NCBI GenBank assembly: GCA_044450785.1
Contig: JBIOJM010000390.1
Coordinates: 1-9,049 of the forward strand
Direction: 5' to 3'
DNA length: 9,049 nucleotides
Source of the DNA: JBIOJM01 sp044450785
GTDB taxonomy: Bacteria; Planctomycetota; Planctomycetia; Isosphaerales; Isosphaeraceae
Under the pieces are notes generated by a model, which had not been told where the DNA came from, searched no databases, and saw only the letters and a program-made list of their open reading frames with translations. Numbering within the stretch: position 1 is the stretch's first letter; every line of letters begins with the position of its first letter. Positions 1 through 5,935 of this stretch are shown here, piece by piece. The translations under genes and the position numbers were made by a program.

Positions 1-34
1 CCCCCGGGGCTTCCCCTCCACCTTCCTGATTCTT

Positions 35-592
35 ATGATGGACCCCATGGAACGCTATCGCTTCGATGCCGACGGCGCGGTCTATTACGTCACCTTCTCG
101 GTCGTCCACTGGCTACCGGTCTTCATATCCGAACCGGCATGCCGCATCATCACCGACAGCCTCAACTACTGCCACGAGCACAAGGGGCTCCGCACCAACG
201 CCTACGTGATCATGCCGACTCACATCCACGGCATTTTCTTCTTCAAAGAATTCAACCCACCTGCTTTGAAAGACACGCTGACTGACTTCCGCAAATTCAC
301 GGGCCGAAAGCTCAGCGATTATTGCGACCGGCACATGCCGCCTTGCTTTAGCAAGGTCTTGCAGCAAGCCGCGCCAGACGATCGAGAAAGGCGCTTCTGG
401 CAGCCGAGCCTTCACCCCGAACAGATCGAGAACCAGCCGTTCTGGATGACGAAAGTCAACTACCTGCACGAGAATCCCTGTCGGAAAGGGTTGGTCACAC
501 GTCAGGATCACTGGCGGTTCTCTTCCGCCAGGCACTGGTCATCGGATGGCCCGGTAGCGAACGATGTGATCCTGAGTGCAATCGACTGGTGA
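35..592 (+). CDS. REP-associated tyrosine transposase (RAYT), Y1/HUH family
   Basis: Predicted single-domain HUH endonuclease of 185 residues, a usual size for Y1_Tnp/RAYT proteins. The HUH metal-binding motif is visible as MPTHIHGI (His63 and His65). The family's C-terminal signature is present as FWQPSLHPE (121-129) followed by YLHENPCRKGLV (143-154). Tyr143 is my candidate for the nucleophile that would form the 5'-phosphotyrosine link with single-stranded DNA; this assignment is by family pattern. Family members nick and rejoin DNA at REP hairpins. Three palindromic repeats begin 11 bases after the stop, which is the classic RAYT/REP arrangement. Starts at 35, 38 and 47 are possible and none has a strong ribosome binding site, so the N-terminus is uncertain. 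Base composition is lower in GC than the neighbours (27 of 60 bases in 241-300), which suggests transfer. No IS inverted repeats or tnpB partner are visible. Family assignment is firm; activity is inferred. Confidence 0.9.
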   Translation: MMDPMERYRFDADGAVYYVTFSVVHWLPVFISEPACRIITDSLNYCHEHKGLRTNAYVIMPTHIHGIFFFKEFNPPALKDTLTDFRKFTGRKLSDYCDRHMPPCFSKVLQQAAPDDRERRFWQPSLHPEQIENQPFWMTKVNYLHENPCRKGLVTRQDHWRFSSARHWSSDGPVANDVILSAIDW

Positions 593-603
593 AGCCTTCT
601 CGG

Positions 604-706
604 GGGCGGGGTCGGGAGACCCACGCCCAGCGTGGAAGGAGGGCGGGGTCGGGAGACTCACGCCCAGCGCAGGAGGGCGGGGTCAGGAGACCCGCGCCCA
701 GCGCGC
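604..706 (+). repeat. Three tandem REP-like palindromic units
   Basis: Three 32-bp copies of one GC-rich unit lie at 604-635, 641-672 and 675-706, all in the same orientation. In copy 1, GGGCGGGGTC (604-613) pairs with GACCC (618-622) and CGCCC (624-628) around a GGGA loop, giving a 10-bp stem with one bulged base at 623. Alternatively two short hairpins form: GGGTC/GACCC, and CCACG (621-625) with CGTGG (631-635) around CCCAG. Copies 2 and 3 are preceded by GGAG (638-641 and 672-675), the tetranucleotide that heads many canonical REP elements; copy 1 lacks it. Copy 2 has lost pairing in the second hairpin. Location directly after a RAYT gene suggests these are its substrate or product. Two further copies lie inside the kinase genes. 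Confidence 0.9.
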
Positions 707-943
707 TGCTCCCCGCTCACTCGGTCGAGGTCCAGCAGAAGCTGGCGGCATGGGTTAAGGCTGAGATACAATCCACCAAGTCGCGCCGCCGAAGAAAGAT
801 TCGCGGGCGGTTCGAGGCGGGTGGTCGCGCCGGCGGTTTCGTGCAGCGACCTGGTATTCCGCAGCTCCGAGATGCACTCGCATTCCGCCATGCTCGGGAA
901 ATCGCGGAGGAAGACGGGGCTGACGTCAGGCCCGGCGGCGTAC
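707..943. other. Apparently non-coding stretch
   Basis: Between the repeat array and the first small gene I see no protein I recognise on either strand. Open frames cross it in several phases, as expected in GC-rich DNA, but none shows a family motif or a good ribosome binding site. A TACAAT hexamer at 767-772 resembles a -10 box but has no convincing -35 partner. The stretch probably holds the promoter region of the small gene cluster that follows. Confidence 0.4.
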
Positions 944-948
944 AGGAG
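944..948 (+). promoter_or_regulatory. Ribosome binding site choosing the start at 956
   Basis: AGGAG lies seven bases before the ATG at 956 but only one base before the in-frame ATG at 950. Normal spacing therefore favours 956 as the start of the small WSP-motif protein. Confidence 0.6.
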
Positions 949-955
949 AATGAGG

Positions 956-1168
956 ATGTCGTTCGTGGAGATGCTGCCAGAAGTCCGCGCCCTGTCGCGG
1001 ATTGGCAAGCTGCGGTTGATTCAACTGCTCGCCGAGGACCTGGCCCAAGCCGAAGAATCAACTCCTTTCGCAACCGGCCAGACCTACCCCCTGTGGTCGC
1101 CGGATCGGGCTTACGACGCGGCTGCCGTGCTGCTGCGGGAGCTGGAGGCGGAGAGGAGTCGGCCGTGA
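956..1168 (+). CDS. Small conserved protein with YPLWSP motif, function unknown
   Basis: Seventy-residue protein. It has an N-terminal helical segment (residues 1-32, with the pattern LSRIGKLRLIQLLAEDLA) and then YPLWSP (44-49), AYDAAAVLL (52-60) and a charged helical end. From memory, cyanobacterial and planctomycete genomes encode many small proteins with this layout (helix, YPxWSP, D/E-rich amphipathic helix). They are usually unnamed and often sit first in a two-gene unit. I could not check this with a search. The AGGAG site seven bases upstream supports the ATG at 956. The stop TGA overlaps a GTG start (GTGA at 1165-1168), indicating translational coupling to the next, apparently broken, frame. 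A role as an antitoxin-like or accessory small protein is conceivable but unproven. Confidence 0.6.
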   Translation: MSFVEMLPEVRALSRIGKLRLIQLLAEDLAQAEESTPFATGQTYPLWSPDRAYDAAAVLLRELEAERSRP

Positions 1169-1311
1169 CGGTCGTGGCGGAACGATACTCTTTCGTCGAG
1201 CGCGATCCGAGCTTGGGGGTGTCAAGGACCATGGCGTACTCCGGGTCGAAGGGAGGGAATTCCCACTATGAAAATCCTCGATATCCGCGAGGCGACCAAC
1301 CCACCGGCTGA
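1165..1311 (+). pseudogene. Truncated partner gene, possibly retroviral-type aspartic protease-like
   Basis: A GTG at 1165 overlaps the stop of the preceding small gene and opens a 48-codon frame. Its first 25 residues (including RYSFVERDPSLG and VSRTMAY) look like a genuine protein N-terminus. After about position 1238 the frame becomes low-quality sequence that overlaps the ribosome binding site and start of the next gene in another phase. From memory, the partner gene in this two-gene layout usually encodes a protein of about 120-140 residues with a DTGA/DSGA aspartic protease-like motif. No such motif is present here. I read this as a remnant cut short by a deletion, joined to the Phd-like gene. 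The family assignment is a weak recollection; the overlap and short length are seen directly. Confidence 0.35.
1251..1257 (+). promoter_or_regulatory. Ribosome binding site of the Phd-like gene
   Basis: GGGAGGG lies ten bases before the ATG at 1268. It is a strong purine-rich site that supports translation of this short frame. Confidence 0.55.
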
Positions 1312-1435
1312 TTACATCCCAGCGGTCCAATTGGAACCGCTGGTCGTGACGGATCACGGGGTGCCGACCGCCGTGCTGATGCCGCTGACGGACACCGACA
1401 TGGAGACCGTCGCGCTCAGCACAAACCACGATTAA
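1268..1435 (+). CDS. Phd/YefM-like antitoxin, C-terminally truncated
   Basis: Fifty-five residues that match the start of the Phd/YefM antitoxin pattern. MKILDIREAT (1-10) is followed by an ADYIP helix end, then LEPLVVTDHGVPTAVLMPL (22-40), which is the 'P-hydrophobic-T-x-x-G-x-P-hydrophobic-A' core, and then METVALSTN (45-53). In related planctomycete proteins (from memory) the ALSTN segment continues into a longer C-terminal tail; here it stops at HD and TAA. The DNA-binding N-terminal fold is therefore mostly present, but the tail that would bind a toxin is missing. No toxin gene follows within the next 350 bases. The strong GGGAGGG site upstream suggests it may still be made. It could be an orphan antitoxin, a solitary regulator or a decaying remnant. 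Family call is moderately sure, truncation less so. Confidence 0.6.
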   Translation: MKILDIREATNPPADYIPAVQLEPLVVTDHGVPTAVLMPLTDTDMETVALSTNHD

Positions 1436-1792
1436 GGCGGACCTGGGTCGGGTGGCCCTGCGGGATTGCTCCCCTCGGGCTAGTACAGATCTCGGTCTGC
1501 GCGACACAATACCTCCCGTGTTACAAGCCCTCGACCCACGGGGGCGTCGACATGGGTCAGGCAAAAGGTCGTCGACATGACCCGGCGTATGCGTGCTGGG
1601 CCGATGCCGATGATCGGCCCCGTGTGGCCTCGGCACTCGGACACCGTCCTGGTGTCTGGGCCACCCGAGCCTTACGGGTGCACGTTCCTGGGGCGACCTC
1701 GCGAACGGAGCATGGCTTCAGTCCCCGCTGCCTGGCCGTCTGCTGCAAGTTCAATGTGCGCCATGTCCCTGTTTACCGTCATGGGAACCGCG
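1436..1792. other. Intergenic stretch without a recognisable gene
   Basis: These 357 bases separate the Phd-like frame from the 3' end of the minus-strand kinase. Open frames exist on both strands, but none has a family motif I recognise. Visible structure is a cluster of short symmetric elements at 1515-1583. CCCGTG (1515-1520) can pair with CACGGG (1537-1542), GACCCA (1533-1538) with TGGGTC (1553-1558), and GGGTCA (1554-1559) with TGACCC (1578-1583). The decamer CGTCGACATG occurs at 1545 and again at 1570. None is followed by a T tract, so I do not call a terminator. Confidence 0.4.
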
Positions 1793-4700
1793 CTAATGAC
1801 CCTTCTCGGGATTCGTTCCCTGGGACTTCGCCAGCAGCGCATCGACCTCGGCCCAGAGCGCTCGGCAGGCTTTTTGCTCGTTCTCGGGTAGCTTGGCCAG
1901 CGCGGCCGGGTCGCGCAGGCCGGCCAGGTCGGCGTCTGCCTTCCAGTGCTGGAGCGTCTTTGAAATCGACTGTCGCGCCTGCGGCGGGCCGCTGTCCAGC
2001 AGTTTCGACCACGCTGCCAGGTCGGCCTTGAGCCAGTCAATCGCCTGCTTGCGCCAGCGGGTCTTGGTTGCGTCGTCGAGCGGCGGGTCATCCTTGCCCT
2101 GGCCCGAGCCGGCCAATGCCGCGGCGCAGCCGGCATTATAGCGGTTCTGGGCCTGCATATCCTCGGCCAGCTTCGGCTGAGCCTGGAACGCCCCGGCCCA
2201 GAGCCGGGCCGAAGCGCCGTGGAGTTTCTTGTAGTAGCACATCTGGGCCAACGGGAGCCATTCGGCGGCATCGGCGGGTTTGGCCTGACCGCTGAGGATC
2301 GCCGGCAGCTTGCGATCGAGCTCGACCAGCCGCGCGGTCGCGCGCACCCACTGCGCGGAGGGATAACGCCAGTTCGGGTTCTTCGAGCCCAGCTCGTGAC
2401 CCTCCGTGAGCTCGGCGAGGGCCTCTGCGTAATGACCTTGCTGTCGAAGGGCATGCCCCAGGTTGCAGTGAGCCTCGGCGTAATCGAGCTTGAGGCGGAC
2501 CGCCTCGCGGTATTCGGCGATGGCCTCGTCCAGTTTGCCCTGTTCCTTGAGGGCAACGCCGAGGTTGTAGTGGGCCTCGGGATAGCCCGGCTTGAGCCGG
2601 AGCGCTCTGCGATACTCGGCGATCGCTTCCTCAAGCGTCCCCTGGGCGAACAGGGCGTTGCCGAGGTTAGTGTGGTCCTCGGCGTCATCGGGCTTCAGCC
2701 GCAGGGCCTCACGGTACGCGGCGATCGATTCTTCCAGCTTCCGTTGGTCGAACAGGGTTCTGCCGAGGTTGCTGTGGGCTGCGGCGTAATCGGGCTTGAG
2801 CCGCATCGCTTCACGGTACTCGGCGATCGCCTCCACATGCTTCCCCTGGTTGTAAAGGGCGGCGCCGAGGTTGTTGTGGGCGTCCGGGTAGTCGGGCTTG
2901 AGCCGCATCGCTTCACGGTACTCGGCGATCGCCTCCACATGCTTCCCCTGGTTGTAAAGGGCGACGCCGAGGTTGCTGTGGGCGTCCGGGTAGTCGGGCT
3001 TGAGCCGCATCGCTTCACGGTACTCGGCGATCGCCTGCTCCAGCTTCCCCTGGTTGGCCAGGGCGAGGCCGAGGTTGTTGTGGAAATCGGAGTAGCCGGG
3101 CTTGAGGCGGATCGCCGCGCGCAAGGCGGCGATTGCCGCCTCGAGGACGGCGCTGGCCTCCTCAGCCCGGCCCCGACTTTTCAGTGCTACGCCCAGGCAG
3201 CCGAGGTGCCTACCCTCGTTGTGCCCCAGTCGCACCAGATCCTTGAATAGGGCGATCGCCTGGTCAGTCTCCCCCTTTTGCTCCAGGGCGTGGGCCAGGG
3301 CATGCGCCGTCTCGGGCCGGAGCGACCGCGCCGCCATGTAGTACCGGATCGCCTCCTCACGCCGCGACAACCGTTCCAGGCATTCCGCCAGCGTGTAGTT
3401 GAGCCAGACATCACCTGGGTACAAACGCTGGCCCTCGCGGAGCACCACCCCCGCCCCAGTGGAGTCTCCCATGTTGAGTAAGGTCGCTCCTAATACGTGG
3501 AGGCTCACGGCGGGCAATTCTTCAAGGCGCGCCGACTTGGCGAGGTCTTTGAGGCTCGTCAGCCGCTCGGCGCTCGAGGAGGTCAGGAGCAGCTCGCGGA
3601 GACGGTTGCGCCACGGGTCGGGATCGGCCAGACGGGCCGCCTCGGTGAGCCGTCGCGCGCCGGCCTGGTCGCCTCGGCTCGCCCGGCGCACGGCCGCCCA
3701 GTAGTCCAGCGCCGCCGCCAGGGCCAAACTCACTGCGGTGGGCCGGGCCTTTATCTTCGTCCCGGCCTCGGCCGGCGGCAGGGCAGCGATGTCAATTCCG
3801 GCTTCGCGGAAGGCATCTTCGTAGGCCGCGTCTCTCGTCGAGCCGTCGGGATCGTCTGCCCAGGCGCTGCGGATGTCGACCAGCCTGGCCAGCAGCTTCT
3901 GGTCGTTCTCCGCGCCCGCAGCGGCTTGGGTCACGTCTCGGACGAGTGCGATGGCGCGCCTCCGGGTCGACTTGTCGGGGGCATCGGCCAGCAGGCCCTC
4001 GACCGCGTGGGCCGCGTCGCGGGCGGCGTACCATCGAACCAGATCGTCGCCGGCCCGCTCGGCTTCGGTGCAGAGCACCTCGACCTCGCCCAAGGCGAGC
4101 GTAACTCGCGCCGCCCGCTCCTGCCGCAGCGCCGCCAGGTAGGCCCAGCCGCCACCAGCCAACCCCGCGGTCATCAGCACCGATGCCGCCAGCGCCACGG
4201 TCATCCGCCGCCGTTTCCGCTCCTCCTCCGCCCGGGCCCGGGCTTCCCGCGCCAGCTCGTCGGCGACTACCCGCCGCTTGATCTCCTCCTCGGCTCGCGT
4301 CTGCGCCTCGACCCGCGCCAGCTCCGCCGCCTTGAGCCGCTCCTGCACGCCCGCCAGGTAGGCCGTCACCCGCTGCACCACCGCGCCCGCGTTCCGCGGC
4401 CGCCGATCCCGTTCCGCCGCCAGGCAGTCACGGGCCAGGCCGATCAGATCGCCATCCACTCCGCTGGCTTCCAGCCGGGCCAGGGCGTCGGACAACTCGC
4501 CCCGCGCGGCCTGGGCGCGGATCTCTTCCCGCGTTGAACCGACGAAGGGCGGTCGACCAGTCAGGATCTCACAGAGGATCGCCCCCAGGCCGAACACGTC
4601 GGCGCGCTCGTCAATCCGGTCGACCTCGCCCCGGGCCTGTTCGGGCGCCATGTACGAGGGCGTGCCCAGCACGCTGCCTGCCTGCGACTCGCTGCCGCTC

Positions 4701-5716
4701 CCCGCCGACCCGCTGCGGACCGTCGTGATGATGGTTTCCGGGACCAGGTGTGCCGCCGCCTCGTCGGCGATGCCCCCCTGGAGCAACACCTTGGCCAGGC
4801 CCCAATCCATCACCTGCACCTCGCCGAACGAGCCCACCATCACGTTCGATGGTTTCAAGTCGCGGTGGATCACCCCCCGCGCGTGGGCATAGGCCATCGT
4901 CTGGCAGATTTGCTCGAAAATGCCGAGGAAGCGGGGGAGGTCGTCGTGGGCCGAGGGGAGACCTACGGTCGGCCGGAGGGCGGGGTCGGGAGACCCGCGC
5001 CCAGCGCGGTCCTTGCGCTCGGCCAGAAGTACCGCCAGGGTCCGCCCCTTGACCAGCTTCATGGCGAAATAGGGGCGCCGGTCGGGGAACGTCCCCAGCT
5101 CGTAGACCGGCACGACCCCCGGGTGCTGCAACCGGCCGCCGATCTGCGCCTCCTCGACGAACCGGCGCACGACTTCGGAATTGCCCTGGTGCGACTCCAG
5201 CAGCACCTTGATCGCCAGCTCTCGGCCCAGGTCGACGTCGCGACCCCTGAGGATTGCTCCCATGCCGCCTCGGGCGATCTCGCCTTGAAGCTGGTATCGG
5301 CCCAGGCCCGCGCCTCCCGGATGAGGCATCTCGGCCGACCGTGGCATCACCAGCGGCTCGCGCTCGTCGACCAGCTCGAGCAGGTGGATGTGGGGTGGCG
5401 GACCGGGACCGAAGTCCAGGGTCGTCAGCAGGCTCGAGCCGGGAGGTGGCGTCGAGTCATCCGTCGATGGGTCGCCGGGCATGACCTCGGGCCGGGCGCG
5501 GGAACCCTCCGCCAACCGGCCAGCCACGTTCATGACCTCGAGGTAGGCTCGCAACGGACCAGCCAGCGCTGGGTGATCGGCCAGCAGCTTGTCGGGGTCG
5601 GCTGGCTGGCCGGCCTCGATCGCGGAGAGATAAGCGTCCAGGACGCGCACGACCTCGGAATCATCCTCCGCGCCAGCGGGGAGGCCATCGCGGGGCGATG
5701 AGCGGTTCGGGTTCAT
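1793..5716 (-). CDS. Membrane-anchored Ser/Thr protein kinase with TPR array (complete)
   Basis: A 1307-residue planctomycete-type kinase. Residues 21-70 are a conserved N-terminal helical module. The kinase domain spans about 140-455: glycine loop GEIARGGMG (145-153), AIK lysine 170, helix C Glu189, HRDLKPSN (284-291, catalytic Asp286), DWG (304-306) in place of DFG, and APE (357-359). A charged coiled coil (455-504) leads to one membrane segment (about 505-528), so the kinase is probably cytoplasmic and the rest may lie outside. Then follow the family's linker (530-770) and seven canonical 34-residue TPRs (876-1113). A conserved tail (1114-1307) includes RYNAGCAAALAG and ALAKLPENEQKACRALWAEV. 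All catalytic residues are present, so it should phosphorylate Ser/Thr, with the TPRs sensing or docking partners. Residues 237-246 (RAGRGSPDPA) come from an inserted palindromic repeat. GGAGGT six bases upstream fixes the ATG. Tandem paralog lies upstream. Substrate unknown. Confidence 0.95.
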   Translation of the reverse strand: MNPNRSSPRDGLPAGAEDDSEVVRVLDAYLSAIEAGQPADPDKLLADHPALAGPLRAYLEVMNVAGRLAEGSRARPEVMPGDPSTDDSTPPPGSSLLTTLDFGPGPPPHIHLLELVDEREPLVMPRSAEMPHPGGAGLGRYQLQGEIARGGMGAILRGRDVDLGRELAIKVLLESHQGNSEVVRRFVEEAQIGGRLQHPGVVPVYELGTFPDRRPYFAMKLVKGRTLAVLLAERKDRAGRGSPDPALRPTVGLPSAHDDLPRFLGIFEQICQTMAYAHARGVIHRDLKPSNVMVGSFGEVQVMDWGLAKVLLQGGIADEAAAHLVPETIITTVRSGSAGSGSESQAGSVLGTPSYMAPEQARGEVDRIDERADVFGLGAILCEILTGRPPFVGSTREEIRAQAARGELSDALARLEASGVDGDLIGLARDCLAAERDRRPRNAGAVVQRVTAYLAGVQERLKAAELARVEAQTRAEEEIKRRVVADELAREARARAEEERKRRRMTVALAASVLMTAGLAGGGWAYLAALRQERAARVTLALGEVEVLCTEAERAGDDLVRWYAARDAAHAVEGLLADAPDKSTRRRAIALVRDVTQAAAGAENDQKLLARLVDIRSAWADDPDGSTRDAAYEDAFREAGIDIAALPPAEAGTKIKARPTAVSLALAAALDYWAAVRRASRGDQAGARRLTEAARLADPDPWRNRLRELLLTSSSAERLTSLKDLAKSARLEELPAVSLHVLGATLLNMGDSTGAGVVLREGQRLYPGDVWLNYTLAECLERLSRREEAIRYYMAARSLRPETAHALAHALEQKGETDQAIALFKDLVRLGHNEGRHLGCLGVALKSRGRAEEASAVLEAAIAALRAAIRLKPGYSDFHNNLGLALANQGKLEQAIAEYREAMRLKPDYPDAHSNLGVALYNQGKHVEAIAEYREAMRLKPDYPDAHNNLGAALYNQGKHVEAIAEYREAMRLKPDYAAAHSNLGRTLFDQRKLEESIAAYREALRLKPDDAEDHTNLGNALFAQGTLEEAIAEYRRALRLKPGYPEAHYNLGVALKEQGKLDEAIAEYREAVRLKLDYAEAHCNLGHALRQQGHYAEALAELTEGHELGSKNPNWRYPSAQWVRATARLVELDRKLPAILSGQAKPADAAEWLPLAQMCYYKKLHGASARLWAGAFQAQPKLAEDMQAQNRYNAGCAAALAGSGQGKDDPPLDDATKTRWRKQAIDWLKADLAAWSKLLDSGPPQARQSISKTLQHWKADADLAGLRDPAALAKLPENEQKACRALWAEVDALLAKSQGTNPEKGH
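2786..3036 (-). repeat. Near-identical 102-bp tandem repeat coding TPR units 2 and 3
   Basis: The 102-bp blocks at 2790-2891 and 2892-2993 differ at only two positions by eye. A third partial copy is identical for its first 43 bases (2994-3036). The block length equals 34 codons, one TPR. The encoded units (residues 910-943 and 944-977) share QGKHVEAIAEYREAMRLK and differ at two residues. The other TPRs in the gene are clearly more diverged, so this is a recent internal expansion. Confidence 0.9.
4975..5009 (+). repeat. REP-like palindromic unit inside the kinase coding region
   Basis: An intact copy of the 32-bp unit (4978-5009) with its GGAG head (4975-4978), in the same window orientation as the array after the transposase. 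Both foldings are preserved: the 10-bp stem with a GGGA loop, and the second hairpin as CCGCG/CGCGG. On the kinase coding strand it reads in frame as RAGRGSPDPA (residues 237-246). It falls between the LLAER end of helix D and the DLPRF start of helix E, a loop expected to tolerate extra residues. Confidence 0.92.
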
Positions 5717-5889
5717 GATGCTACCTCCAGCGCTTGCTTGAGCGCGACCATTGCCCGCCCCCAGAGTTTGCTCGGAGCCCGTTCTTGACTCGCGACGTGG
5801 TCAACCGCTCCGGACACCGCCGTGGCGAGTGAAGAAGGCGACTCGGTTGGGCCTTTCTTGGAGAACACTCGAACCGTTTCCTGAATCAA
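5713..5889 (-). CDS. Doubtful small frame overlapping the start of the downstream kinase
   Basis: In the gap between the two kinases a 58-codon frame can be read from a TTG at 5889 preceded by AGGAAGGA. Its TGA overlaps the ATG of the complete kinase (ATGA at 5716-5713), a classic coupling arrangement. The second half (AVSGAVDHVASQER, then SKLWGRAMVALKQALEVAS) looks like two amphipathic helices rather than random translation. The same phase stays open upstream into the preceding kinase as a shadow, so openness alone proves little. I do not recognise a family. It could be a real small coupling peptide. It could also be the tail of a gene, such as a regulator, that once preceded the kinase and was cut by the duplication, or it may be chance. 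Confidence 0.25.
   Translation of the reverse strand: MIQETVRVFSKKGPTESPSSLATAVSGAVDHVASQERAPSKLWGRAMVALKQALEVAS
5723..5728 (-). promoter_or_regulatory. Shine-Dalgarno site of the complete kinase
   Basis: GGAGGT on the minus strand, six bases before the ATG at 5716. It is a near-perfect ribosome binding site and settles the start codon. Confidence 0.85.
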
Positions 5890-5935
5890 TCCTTCCTGAC
5901 GGGCTCCCCGCGCGTTTGCCTTGGATCGGCGGTCC

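Noticed and set aside
304..306. DWG in place of the DFG motif in the kinase (residues 304-306) as a sign of a pseudokinase
   Set aside because: The Asp is kept, the HRDLKPSN loop and AIK lysine are intact, and DWG is common in planctomycete kinases of this family as I know them. The coordinates here are residue numbers of the complete kinase.
604..706. Repeat array as a CRISPR
   Set aside because: The intervals between units are only 2-5 bases, so there are no spacers, and the same unit occurs singly inside genes.
767..772. TACAAT as a -10 promoter box for the small gene cluster
   Set aside because: No reasonable -35 hexamer at 16-18 bases upstream, and it lies nearly 190 bases from the start codon.
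1515..1542. CCCGTG/CACGGG stem as a Rho-independent terminator
   Set aside because: The loop is 16 bases and no T tract follows on either strand.
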